Source: Streptomyces sp. NBC_00536
GTDB lineage: Bacteria; Actinomycetota; Actinomycetes; Streptomycetales; Streptomycetaceae
Length of the DNA stretch: 64,000 nucleotides
Assembly: GCF_036346295.1 (NCBI RefSeq)
Contig: NZ_CP107819.1
Location: 5,890,001-5,954,000, forward strand
Direction of reading: 5' to 3'
The notes under the pieces were generated by a model. It made no database searches, was not told the origin of the DNA, and was given only the letters and a program-made list of their open reading frames with translations. Both the position numbers and the translations under genes were made by a program. Positions 40,333 through 49,170 of this stretch are shown here, piece by piece (the first letter of the stretch is position 1; each line of letters begins with the position of its first letter).

Positions 40333-42810
40333 ATGGACACCGACGGGACGCACGGCGCGCACGGTGCGTACGACACACCCGATCCGGGCGCGGCACCCGA
40401 TCCGGGCGCGCCCCAGGTCCCCCGGCCCGCCGGCCCGCCCCCGCCCCTTCCCAAGGCGCTCCCGCCGCGCCCGGCCGCGGCCCCGACGCCGCCGCCCGTG
40501 CCCGGGTACGCGCCCGCGCCGACCGGGGCCGGCGGTGTCGGCGGGGCCGGCGGGGCCCACCCGGCTCCCGGCGCACCCGTCTCACCCTTCACCGCGTGGC
40601 TGCGCGTCCCCCGGCCGATCGCGGAGCCGGGCGTCTGGCGCTACGGCCACGTCCCGGTCGCACCGAAGCCCGCCGGATCCGACCGGTCGCTGCTCACCCG
40701 CGTCGTGGTCGCCTTCCTCGTCTTCTTCGTGTGCTGGCAGGCCTTCCTCGACGGGAAGCTCCCCTTCCTCGGGGCTCCCCTCTACTACTTCACCCCCGAC
40801 AGCTGGTGGACCCGGGGCCTCGTGTCCGTCCCCACCGACCACCGGGGCGAGGCGGCGCTGGAGGTCTACGAGCTGCTGGCCACCGTGGGCCTGTTCCTCG
40901 GCTTCGCCAAGATCGGCGGCTGGCGCGCGGCCTTCGACCGGCTGATCGCCGACCGCGGCCCCTGGTACCGCGCGCTGGGCGCCGCCGCCGGGGCCGCCGT
41001 CGTCGTCGCGCTGATCGAGAACCAGGTCCTGCCGGTCTACCCCCTCGCCTTCGCCCACCTTCCCTACGCGGAACTCGGCGGAGCGGCCTCCTCGGTCATC
41101 ACCTACGTCCTCTACGCGGTGATCTACCTCCCCGTCATCCTCGTCTTCGGACGGCTCGGCGACTGGCCGGGCCTGGCGCAGTCGGTCCTGGCGGGCCCCG
41201 CCGCCCCCTCCCGCGCACCCCTCCCGACCGTCCCGGGCGGCCCCGACGACCCCGCCGCCTGGCCGCGGCTGCGCGCCGCGGGGCTGGCGGAGGCCGCCGA
41301 CCGGCTGGCCGCCGAGGCCGCCGCCGGGCGGATGAACGACGTCGACCACGTCCGGATCCGCCGGGCCTGGGACTCCGTCCTGGTGGACCCCGCGCGCCGC
41401 ACCGCCTTCGCCCGGGCCGTGCGGGACAAGGGCGCCGCCGCCTGCGGCCACCCGTCCGGCGCCCGTGACCTGCCCACCCGCACCGCCGACCACGACCTGA
41501 CCGTCGGCCAGGTCCGGCTCGGCCGGGTGACCGGCGCCGAGCCCAACCCGTACGAACGGCGCGGCACCGGCCTCGCCCTGGATCCGACGGTCCTCGGCAC
41601 CTCGGTGCTCGCCGTCGGCCCCTCCGGAGCGGGCAAGACCACCCGGCTGGTGCGCCCCGCCGTCGAATCGCTGGCCCTCCAGGCGCTGGCCGGCGAAGCG
41701 GCGCTGATCGCCGTCACCGCCGCCGGATCGCCCCTCGGATCCGATGCCTCCTACGACATCGTGGTGCGGCCCGGCGACCCCGCGTCCGTCCACGACCTCG
41801 ACCTCTACGGCGGCACCACCGACCCCGACGAGGCCGCCCAGCTCCTCGCCGAAGGCTTCGTCGGTGACCTGCCGGGCATCGACGCACGCCGCTGCGCCAC
41901 CGCCCTCGCGCAGCTCATCGGCCCCTTCCGGGCGGCGTACGACCGCTTCCCCACCGTGCAGGAGCTGCGCGAACTCCTCGACGCGGTCCCCGCCGCGCTC
42001 GACCCGCTGCGCGCCGCGCTGGCGGCCGCCGGCCGTCAGGACATGCTGCGCGAACTCGACGCCCGGACCCGGCAGCACGGGGTCCACGGTGACCCCGGCC
42101 CCGCCCTCGCCGACCGGGTCGCGCTGCTCGACCGGCCCGCCTTCCACGGCTTCTTCGACACCACCGGCGCCGGACGGCCCTTCTCCGTACGCGCCCTGGA
42201 GCACCCCGTACGGGTCCGCGTCGACCTCCCCGAGCGGGGCCACGCGGAAGCCTCCAGGCTGCTGGCCCGGCTGCTGCTCGCGCAGTTCACCGCCGCCGCC
42301 GCGGGCCGCGCCGACCGCTCCCTCTTCGCCTTCCTCGCCTTCGACGACGCCTCGCACACCCTCACCCCGGGAACCGTCCGCGGGATCCAGCGGCTGCGCT
42401 CGGCCAATGCCGGGGTGCTGCTGACCCTGCGCACGCTGGACGACGTACCGGAACAGCTGCGCACCCCGCTGCTCGGCGCCGTCGGCTGCCGGATGGCCTT
42501 CTCCGGGGTGACCACCTGGGACGGCAAGTGGTTCGCCGACGCCTGGGGGACGGAGCTGGTGGAGACCCGGGACGTCACCAGCCGGACCGTGTACGCGGAC
42601 CAGCCGATGACCCGGTTCATCAACACGGTGCGCAAGCTGATCACCGGCAAGGCGGTCACCACGGACGCCGTCACCGTGCGGCAGGTGGAACGGGAGCGCT
42701 GGTCCGCCTCCGCACTGGCCAACACCGTGCCCCCCGGTCACGCCGTGCTCTCGCTGACCTCGGTGGCCGGCGGGAGGGCGGCTCCGCTGCTGGTCTCGCT
42801 CCTCGACTGA
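40333..42810 (+). CDS. Membrane-anchored ATP-binding protein (TraD/VirD4-like layout)
   Basis: An 825-residue protein of unknown role. Residues 1-85 are Pro/Gly/Ala-rich; about four hydrophobic segments lie between ~125 and ~285; a cytoplasmic region with Walker A GPSGAGKTT (429-437) follows, and LFAFLAFDDASH may carry the Walker B acidic residues. The order of membrane anchor followed by a single NTPase recalls TraD/VirD4-type coupling proteins, but no relaxase or other transfer gene is nearby. Similar ATP/GTP-binding membrane proteins occur in Streptomyces core genomes. ATG 40333 is preferred to TTG 40324. Confidence 0.75.
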   Translation: MDTDGTHGAHGAYDTPDPGAAPDPGAPQVPRPAGPPPPLPKALPPRPAAAPTPPPVPGYAPAPTGAGGVGGAGGAHPAPGAPVSPFTAWLRVPRPIAEPGVWRYGHVPVAPKPAGSDRSLLTRVVVAFLVFFVCWQAFLDGKLPFLGAPLYYFTPDSWWTRGLVSVPTDHRGEAALEVYELLATVGLFLGFAKIGGWRAAFDRLIADRGPWYRALGAAAGAAVVVALIENQVLPVYPLAFAHLPYAELGGAASSVITYVLYAVIYLPVILVFGRLGDWPGLAQSVLAGPAAPSRAPLPTVPGGPDDPAAWPRLRAAGLAEAADRLAAEAAAGRMNDVDHVRIRRAWDSVLVDPARRTAFARAVRDKGAAACGHPSGARDLPTRTADHDLTVGQVRLGRVTGAEPNPYERRGTGLALDPTVLGTSVLAVGPSGAGKTTRLVRPAVESLALQALAGEAALIAVTAAGSPLGSDASYDIVVRPGDPASVHDLDLYGGTTDPDEAAQLLAEGFVGDLPGIDARRCATALAQLIGPFRAAYDRFPTVQELRELLDAVPAALDPLRAALAAAGRQDMLRELDARTRQHGVHGDPGPALADRVALLDRPAFHGFFDTTGAGRPFSVRALEHPVRVRVDLPERGHAEASRLLARLLLAQFTAAAAGRADRSLFAFLAFDDASHTLTPGTVRGIQRLRSANAGVLLTLRTLDDVPEQLRTPLLGAVGCRMAFSGVTTWDGKWFADAWGTELVETRDVTSRTVYADQPMTRFINTVRKLITGKAVTTDAVTVRQVERERWSASALANTVPPGHAVLSLTSVAGGRAAPLLVSLLD

Positions 42811-42846
42811 AAGGGTTCCGCGACGCGACTGAAAGGGTTCCGCGAC
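42804..42846 (+). repeat. Tandem 21-bp repeat across a stop codon
   Basis: CGACTGAAAGGGTTCCGCGAC occurs at 42804-42824 and again at 42826-42846, a 22-bp period. The first copy contains the TGA stop of the membrane ATPase. It looks like a recent slippage duplication in the ATPase-PucR gap. Confidence 0.85.
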
Positions 42847-42925
42847 CCGTACGGGGTGGCAGAATCGAGGGGAGCCGTTCATACGACACGGCGAAAACCC
42901 CCTCCGCTAAGGCCGCTGGTAACCG

Positions 42926-44512
42926 ATGCCGCTCACCCTCGCCTCGCTCGTCCAGCACTCGGCGCTCAAACTCAGCGTCCGTGCGGGGGAGAGCCGTCTG
43001 GACACCCCCGTCCGCTGGGCCCACGTCAGCGAGCTGGCCGACCCCGTCCCCTACATGGAGGGCGGCGAGCTGCTGCTGATCACCGCGATGAAGCTGGACG
43101 CGGAGGACCCCGAGGAGATGCTCCGCTACGTCCGCAGGCTCGCCGCCGCCGGAGTCGTCGGCCTCGGCTTCGCCGTCGGCGTCAACTACGAGGCGGTCCC
43201 CGACGCGCTGGTCGAGGCGGCCCGCGCCGAAGACCTGCCGCTGCTGGAAGTGCCCCGGCGGACCCCCTTCCTCGCCATCAGCAAGGCCGTCTCCGCGGCG
43301 CTGGCCGCCGACCAGTACCGGGCCGTCACCGCGGGCTTCGAAGCCCAGCGGGAACTGACCCGGGCCGCGCTCTCCGCCGACGGGCCCGCCGAACTCCTCA
43401 CCCGGCTCGCCGCCCACGTGCACGGCTGGGCCGCGCTCTACGACACCTCCGGCGCGGTCGTCGCCGCCGCCCCCGAGTGGGCCGCGCGCCGGGCCGCCCG
43501 GCTCACCCCCGACGTGGAACGGCTGCGCGAGCGGCCCGCCCCCGCCAGCGCCGTCGTCGGCGGCTCCGAGGACCGCGTCGAACTCCAGTCCCTGGGCACC
43601 GGCCGCCGCGCCCGGGGCGCCCTCGCCGTCGGTACGGGAGCCCCCCTCGGCACCGCCGAGCGGTACGCCGTGCACTCCGCGGTCGCCCTCCTCACCCTCA
43701 CCACCGAGCGCTCCCGGTCCCTGCACGACGCCGAATCCCGGCTCGGCGCGGCCGTCCTGCGACTGCTGCTCGACGGCGAGACCGCCCACGCACGGGCCGT
43801 CGCCGGTGACCTGTACGGCGTACTCCTCGACGCGCCCTTCCGGCTCGTCATCGCCGAACCCGCCCTGCCCGGCACGGCCCAGCCCGAAGGGCTCGCGCTG
43901 CTCGCCGACGCCGTCGAGTCGGCGGCCGCCCGCAGCGGCGAAGCGCTGCTGGTGGTCACCGAACCGGACCGGCTGCTGATCCTCGCCGCGGACGGCGGCG
44001 CCGCCGCCGGGGCGGTCGCCGACCACGCCGAAGCCCTCGAATCGCGGCGCGGCCGGGAATCCACGGGTCCGGAGCCGGACGAGCTGGTCGTCGGCCTGTC
44101 CGCGCCCGCCGGGCCCGCGACCGCCGCGGCCGCCTACAAACAGGCCGACCAGGCGCTCGTCGTCGCCCGGCGGCGCGGCCGCCCGCTGGTCGAGCACGAC
44201 GACCTGGCGGCGGGCTCCGTCCTGCCGCTGCTCGCCGACGACGCCGTACGGGCCTTCGCCGACGGGACGCTGCGGGCCCTGCGCGACCACGACGCCATCG
44301 GCCGCGGCGACCTGGTCGCCTCCCTCCAGGCATGGCTCTCCCGGCACGGGCAGTGGGACGCGGCCGCCGCCGACCTCGGGGTGCACCGGCACACGCTGCG
44401 CTACCGGATGCGCCGGGTCGAGGAGATCCTGGGCCGCTCCCTGGACGATCCGGACGTCCGGATGGAGCTGTGGCTCGCCCTGAAGGTCACGGGCGCGGAC
44501 GCCCCGGCCTGA
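42926..44512 (+). CDS. PucR-family transcriptional regulator
   Basis: A 528-residue activator-type regulator. The N-terminal PucR domain (~5-125) has the family's WAHVSELADPVPYMEGGELLLITAM stretch; a central GAF-like region follows; the C-terminal HTH of the PucR/CdaR type is at ~450-520 (LQAWLSRHGQWDAAAADLGVHRHTLRYRMRRV). Such proteins control catabolism of purines, GABA or other nitrogen sources. With gabT on one side and an aldehyde dehydrogenase on the other, a role in GABA use is likely but not shown. ATG 42926 starts the conserved domain directly. Confidence 0.88.
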   Translation: MPLTLASLVQHSALKLSVRAGESRLDTPVRWAHVSELADPVPYMEGGELLLITAMKLDAEDPEEMLRYVRRLAAAGVVGLGFAVGVNYEAVPDALVEAARAEDLPLLEVPRRTPFLAISKAVSAALAADQYRAVTAGFEAQRELTRAALSADGPAELLTRLAAHVHGWAALYDTSGAVVAAAPEWAARRAARLTPDVERLRERPAPASAVVGGSEDRVELQSLGTGRRARGALAVGTGAPLGTAERYAVHSAVALLTLTTERSRSLHDAESRLGAAVLRLLLDGETAHARAVAGDLYGVLLDAPFRLVIAEPALPGTAQPEGLALLADAVESAAARSGEALLVVTEPDRLLILAADGGAAAGAVADHAEALESRRGRESTGPEPDELVVGLSAPAGPATAAAAYKQADQALVVARRRGRPLVEHDDLAAGSVLPLLADDAVRAFADGTLRALRDHDAIGRGDLVASLQAWLSRHGQWDAAAADLGVHRHTLRYRMRRVEEILGRSLDDPDVRMELWLALKVTGADAPA

Positions 44513-44537
44513 CCCCGCGCGGGCCCGTACACCGGCC

Positions 44538-44558
44538 TCCCGTACCGCGGGTACGGGA
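44538..44558 (+). terminator. Hairpin after the PucR gene
   Basis: TCCCGTACC (44538-44546) and GGTACGGGA (44550-44558) are perfect 9-bp inverted repeats with a 3-nt loop, 25 nt after the stop. There is no T-run. Confidence 0.55.
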
Positions 44559-44697
44559 ACGACCAGGCCGTCCCCTGACAAACCGGCGCACCCCGGCCGG
44601 GCGCCACTCCACGCCGGACAAGCGCCGAATCCGCGGCGGAGTCCTACGGTGGGAGGGACAAGGACTCCGCACACACTCCGAAGGGCCGGGATTCGCC

Positions 44698-46143
44698 ATG
44701 ACTTCCACCCACGCCTTCTGGCTCGCCGGTCGCCAGGCCACCGGCGAGGACAGCTTCGACGTCACGTCCCCCTGGGACGGCCGCGTGGTGGGCACCGTCA
44801 GCGTGCCCACCGACGCGCAGGTCGAGGAGGCCGTGGCGGCCGCCCACGCCGTGACCGCGGAGTTCTCGGCGACGCCCGCCCACGTACGGGCCGCCGCCCT
44901 GGACCACGTGTCCAAGCGCCTCACCGAGCGCACCGAGGAGATCGCCCAGCTGATCTCCGCCGAGAACGGCAAGCCCATCAAGTGGGCCCGCGGCGAGGTC
45001 GGCCGCGCGGTGTCCGTGTTCCGGTTCGCCGCCGAAGAGGCCCGCCGCTTCAACGGCGGCGAGGCCCAGCGCCTGGACACCGACGCCGGTGGCGTGGGCC
45101 GCCTCGCGCTGACCCGCCGCTTCGTCAAGGGCCCGGTCCTCGGCATCGCGCCGTTCAACTTCCCGCTGAACCTGTGCGCCCACAAGGTGGCCCCGGCCAT
45201 CGCCGTCGGCGCGCCGATCATCCTGAAGCCCGCCCCGGCCACCCCGCTCTCCGGTCTGATCCTCGGCGAGCTGCTCGCCGAGACCGACCTCCCGGCCGGT
45301 TCCTGGTCCGTGCTGCCCGTGGCCAACGACAAGATGCCGGCCCTGGTCAAGGACGAGCGGCTGCCCGTGATCTCCTTCACCGGCTCCGACACCGTCGGCT
45401 ACGCCATCCAGCAGTCGGTGCCCCACAAGCACTGCACCCTGGAGCTGGGCGGCAACGCCGCGGCCGTCGTCCTGGACGACTGGTCCTCCGAGGCCGACCT
45501 CGAATGGGCCGCGACCCGCATCGCGACCTTCTCGAACTACCAGGCCGGCCAGTCCTGCATCTCGGTGCAGCGCGTGATCGCCGACGCCGCCGTCTACGAC
45601 CGCCTGGTCGAGAAGGTCGTCGCCAAGGTCCAGGCCCAGGTCACCGGTGACCCGTCCGACGCGTCCACCGACGTCGGCCCGCTGGTCTCCGAGGACGCCG
45701 CCAAGCGCGTCGAGTCCTGGGTGGACGAGGCCGTGGCCGCGGGTGCCAAGCTGCTCACGGGCGGCAAGCGCGAGGGTGCCTCGTACGAGCCCACCGTGGT
45801 CGCCGAGCTGCCCGCGGGCGTCAAGCTGGCCTGCGAGGAGGTCTTCGGACCGGTCCTGACCCTGCAGAAGGTCGACGGCGCCGACGAGGCCTTCGCCGCC
45901 GTCAACGACTCGAAGTTCGGTCTGCAGACCGGCGTCTTCACGCGGAACATCCAGACCGCGTTCCGCGCCCACCGCGAGCTGGAGGTCGGCGGCGTGATCG
46001 TCGGCGACGCGCCCTCCTACCGCGCCGACCAGATGCCGTACGGCGGGGTCAAGCAGTCCGGCGTGGGCCGCGAAGGCGTCCGCTACGCGATGGACGACTA
46101 CACGTACGAGCGCGTCCTGGTCCTTACGGGCCTCGACATCTGA
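44698..46143 (+). CDS. Aldehyde dehydrogenase, succinate-semialdehyde type
   Basis: A 481-residue NAD(P)-dependent aldehyde dehydrogenase. The base glutamate is in TLELGGNAA and the catalytic cysteine is C287 in QAGQSCISV. PFNFPLNLCAHKVAPAIAVG and the cysteine context belong to the subgroup that includes lactaldehyde, succinate-semialdehyde and phosphonoformaldehyde dehydrogenases, so the substrate is uncertain; proximity to gabT and PucR favours succinate semialdehyde. ATG 44698 is the first residue of the conserved domain. A canonical terminator follows. Confidence 0.82.
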   Translation: MTSTHAFWLAGRQATGEDSFDVTSPWDGRVVGTVSVPTDAQVEEAVAAAHAVTAEFSATPAHVRAAALDHVSKRLTERTEEIAQLISAENGKPIKWARGEVGRAVSVFRFAAEEARRFNGGEAQRLDTDAGGVGRLALTRRFVKGPVLGIAPFNFPLNLCAHKVAPAIAVGAPIILKPAPATPLSGLILGELLAETDLPAGSWSVLPVANDKMPALVKDERLPVISFTGSDTVGYAIQQSVPHKHCTLELGGNAAAVVLDDWSSEADLEWAATRIATFSNYQAGQSCISVQRVIADAAVYDRLVEKVVAKVQAQVTGDPSDASTDVGPLVSEDAAKRVESWVDEAVAAGAKLLTGGKREGASYEPTVVAELPAGVKLACEEVFGPVLTLQKVDGADEAFAAVNDSKFGLQTGVFTRNIQTAFRAHRELEVGGVIVGDAPSYRADQMPYGGVKQSGVGREGVRYAMDDYTYERVLVLTGLDI

Positions 46144-46166
46144 GCCCTCCCGTACGTCCGAGAGCC

Positions 46167-46211
46167 GACGGTCCGAACCCACTGTGCGGGGGTTCGGGCC
46201 GTCCCCTTTTG
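46167..46211 (+). terminator. Rho-independent terminator
   Basis: Positions 46167-46180 and 46190-46203 form a 14-position stem (one G-U) with a 9-nt loop, followed by CCCCTTTT. It lies 23 nt after the aldehyde dehydrogenase stop. Confidence 0.88.
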
Positions 46212-46343
46212 CCGTTTTCCCGCCGCATTTCCCGCCGTCCCCGTCGCGGCCCTTTTCCCGGGCGCCCGAAACGGGTACGACTCACTGGTAGCACCGACCG
46301 GTAATCACCTGATCATCCGATTCGGCGGCGAGGTGAGCTGCGC

Positions 46344-48278
46344 ATGTCCGCAACACAGCCCAAGGTGACCGAGCGCGAGGCACGGCAGGTCGCGGAAGCG
46401 GCCCGGGAACAGGACTGGCGCAAGCCCAGCTTCGCCAAGGAACTCTTCCTCGGACGCTTCCGGCTCGACCTGATCCATCCCCACCCGCTGCCCGCCGCCG
46501 AGGACGTCCGGCGCGGCGAGGCCTTCCTGGAGCGGCTCCGGGCCTTCTGCGAGACCGAGATGGACGGCGCCCGCATCGAACGCGAGGCGAAGATCCCCGA
46601 CGAGACCGTGCGCGGCCTCAAGGAACTCGGCGCCCTCGGGATGAAGATCGACACCAAGTACGGCGGCCTCGGCCTCACCCAGGTGTACTACAACAAGGCG
46701 CTCGCCCTCGTCGGCTCCGTCAGCCCGGCCATCGGCGCCCTGCTCTCCGCGCACCAGTCCATCGGCGTACCCCAGCCGCTCAAGCTCTTCGGCACCCAGG
46801 AACAGCGCGACCTCTTCCTGCCGCGCTGCGCCCGCACCGACATCAGCGCCTTCCTGCTCACCGAACCCGACGTCGGCTCGGACCCGGCCCGCCTCGCCAC
46901 CACCGCCGTGCCGGACGGGGAGGACACCTACGTCCTGGACGGCGTGAAGCTCTGGACCACCAACGGCGTGGTCGCCGACCTGCTCGTCGTCATGGCCCGG
47001 GTGCCGAAGTCCGACGGGCACAAGGGAGGCATCACCGCCTTCGTCGTCGAGGCGGACTCCCCGGGCGTCACCGTCGAACACCGCAACGCCTTCATGGGCC
47101 TGCGCGGGCTGGAGAACGGCGTCACCCGGCTGCACCAGGTCCGGGTCCCGGCCGCGCACCGGATCGGCCCCGAGGGCGCCGGCCTGAAGATCGCCCTGAC
47201 CACCCTCAACACCGGCCGGCTGTCCCTGCCCGCGATGTGCGTCGGCGCCGGGAAGTGGTGCCTGAAGATCGCCCGCGAATGGTCCGGGGTGCGCGAGCAG
47301 TGGGGACGGCCCGTCGCCCGGCACGAGGCCGTCGGCGCCAAGATCTCCTTCATCGCCGCCACCACCTTCGCCCTGGAGGCGATGGTCGACCTCGCCTCGC
47401 AGATGGCCGACGAGGACCGCAACGACATCCGCATCGAAGCCGCCCTGGCCAAGCTGTACGGCAGCGAGATGGCCTGCCTGATGGCCGACGAACTCGTCCA
47501 GATCCGCGGCGGCCGCGGCTTCGAGACCGCCGAGTCCCTCGCGGCCCGCGGCGAGCGCGCCGTCCCCGCCGAACAGATGCTCCGCGACCTGCGCATCAAC
47601 CGGATCTTCGAGGGCTCCACCGAGATCATGCACCTGCTGATCGCCCGCGAGGCAGTCGACGCCCACCTGTCGGTCGCGGGCGACCTGATCGACCCCGACA
47701 AGGCGCTCGCCGACAAGGCGAAGGCGGGCGCCCGGGCCGCCGGGTTCTACGCCCGCTGGCTGCCCAAGCTGGCGACCGGAGCCGGTCAGGTCCCGGGCAC
47801 CTACCGCGCGTTCCACCCCGCCGGACACCCCGACCTCGCCACCCACCTGCGCTATGTCGAGCGCGGCGCCCGCAAACTCGCCCGCTCCACCTTCTACGCG
47901 ATGTCCCGCTGGCAGGGCCGGATGGAGACCAAACAGGGCTTCCTCGGCCGGATCGTGGACATCGGCGCCGAACTCTTCGCGATGAGCGCGGCCTGCGTAC
48001 GCGCCGAGCACCTGCGCGCCACCGGCGACCACGGCCGCGAGGCCTACCAGCTGGCCGACGCCTTCTGCCGGCAGTCCCGGCTGCGCGTCGAGGAACTCTT
48101 CGGCCGGCTGTGGGCCAACACCGACGACCTGGACCGCACCGTGGTCGAGGGGGTCCTCGGCGGGGTCTACACCTGGCTGGAAGAAGGCGTCCTGGACCCC
48201 TCCGGCGACGGCCCGTGGATCGCCGACGCCACCCCCGGCCCCTCCGTCCACAAGAACGTGCACCGCCCCATCCGCTGA
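46344..48278 (+). CDS. Acyl-CoA dehydrogenase (long, VLCAD-like)
   Basis: A 644-residue FAD enzyme for the first oxidation step of fatty acyl-CoA beta-oxidation. The catalytic domains span ~55-430: the flavin segment has FLLTEPDVGSD and VLDGVKLWTTNG, and the catalytic glutamate is in IFEGSTEIMHL. A ~200-residue helical C-terminal extension follows, as in very-long-chain type dehydrogenases and some actinobacterial homologues. No electron-transfer flavoprotein genes are nearby. ATG 46344 has a weak GGTGAG upstream; the gene stands alone after a terminator. Confidence 0.9.
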   Translation: MSATQPKVTEREARQVAEAAREQDWRKPSFAKELFLGRFRLDLIHPHPLPAAEDVRRGEAFLERLRAFCETEMDGARIEREAKIPDETVRGLKELGALGMKIDTKYGGLGLTQVYYNKALALVGSVSPAIGALLSAHQSIGVPQPLKLFGTQEQRDLFLPRCARTDISAFLLTEPDVGSDPARLATTAVPDGEDTYVLDGVKLWTTNGVVADLLVVMARVPKSDGHKGGITAFVVEADSPGVTVEHRNAFMGLRGLENGVTRLHQVRVPAAHRIGPEGAGLKIALTTLNTGRLSLPAMCVGAGKWCLKIAREWSGVREQWGRPVARHEAVGAKISFIAATTFALEAMVDLASQMADEDRNDIRIEAALAKLYGSEMACLMADELVQIRGGRGFETAESLAARGERAVPAEQMLRDLRINRIFEGSTEIMHLLIAREAVDAHLSVAGDLIDPDKALADKAKAGARAAGFYARWLPKLATGAGQVPGTYRAFHPAGHPDLATHLRYVERGARKLARSTFYAMSRWQGRMETKQGFLGRIVDIGAELFAMSAACVRAEHLRATGDHGREAYQLADAFCRQSRLRVEELFGRLWANTDDLDRTVVEGVLGGVYTWLEEGVLDPSGDGPWIADATPGPSVHKNVHRPIR

Positions 48279-48353
48279 CCATCCGCCGATACCCCGCCGG
48301 CTGAAGGGGCACAATCGTCTCCTCGACATGATCCGAAGGGGACGGGGAGCACG

Positions 48354-49112
48354 ATGCACAGGGTGGGGAAGAACACGACGGTCCGGCGCGCGGCGGGGGC
48401 CGCCGCCACGGCGCTGCTCCTGGCCGGCGCCGCCGCATGCGGCGGCGCCGGCCAGGCGGACAAGGAGACGGGTGTGCCCGCGCCCCGCACGGCGGCCGCG
48501 AGCACACCGCCCCCGGCGGCTCCGGGACCCGGCGCGGACAAGCTCAAGACCCTGACCCTCGCCCCGGGCGAGAAGGCCGGGCACTACACGGCGGACGAAC
48601 CGGTCCTCGACGAGCCGATGAACGAGTCGTACGAGGCCACCCCCGCGGTGTGCCAGCCGCTGACCAGCCTGGGCAAGGCGGGCCACACCGCCCAGGCGTA
48701 CGCGAAGACCTCCGGCCCGGGCGGGATCATGCAGGACGCAAGCACCGAGATCGTGCTGCGCTCCTACAAGGACGGCGGCGCGGCCGCGGCCCTGAAGTCC
48801 CTGGCGGCCGCGGGCAAGAGCTGCGCGGGCGGCTACAAGGAGGACCGGATGCTCGCCGAGGGCACGGTCCTCAAGGTCGAGCCGGTCCCGGCGCCCAAGC
48901 TCGGGGACGAGGCACAGGCCTACCGGATCGTGGTCCAGGACGTGAAGGAGAAGAACATCTCGCTGTACAAGTACCTGACGGTGATCCGCTCGGGCTCCGT
49001 CACGCTCTCGTTCCGCTCCGACATGCTCGACACCAAGGACTTCGGCGGGGTGCCGCCGGAGGTCGTCACGGCGCAGTACGAGAAGTTCGCCAAGGGATCG
49101 GGCGCCGCCTAG
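48354..49112 (+). CDS. Lipoprotein of unknown function
   Basis: A 252-residue exported lipoprotein. A basic n-region and hydrophobic core end in a GAAAC lipobox with the cysteine near residue 29, followed by a Pro/Ala-rich linker to ~60. The mature domain has two cysteines (VCQPL and KSCAGGYK) that could form a disulfide and an alternating beta pattern up to the C-terminus. I recognise no named family; similar lipoproteins occur in streptomycetes. ATG 48354 follows a GGGGAG-type ribosome site. It precedes dxr by 58 nt but their link is unclear. Confidence 0.75.
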   Translation: MHRVGKNTTVRRAAGAAATALLLAGAAACGGAGQADKETGVPAPRTAAASTPPPAAPGPGADKLKTLTLAPGEKAGHYTADEPVLDEPMNESYEATPAVCQPLTSLGKAGHTAQAYAKTSGPGGIMQDASTEIVLRSYKDGGAAAALKSLAAAGKSCAGGYKEDRMLAEGTVLKVEPVPAPKLGDEAQAYRIVVQDVKEKNISLYKYLTVIRSGSVTLSFRSDMLDTKDFGGVPPEVVTAQYEKFAKGSGAA

Positions 49113-49170
49113 GAACACGTCCTGGGGAGACCGGGTCCGCGCGGCCCGGCGATGCGGCAACAATAGGGGG

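Noticed and set aside
40333..42810. Part of an integrated conjugative element.
   Set aside because: No relaxase, integrase, attachment-site duplication or tRNA insertion is seen, and flanking genes are ordinary metabolic genes with the same codon use.
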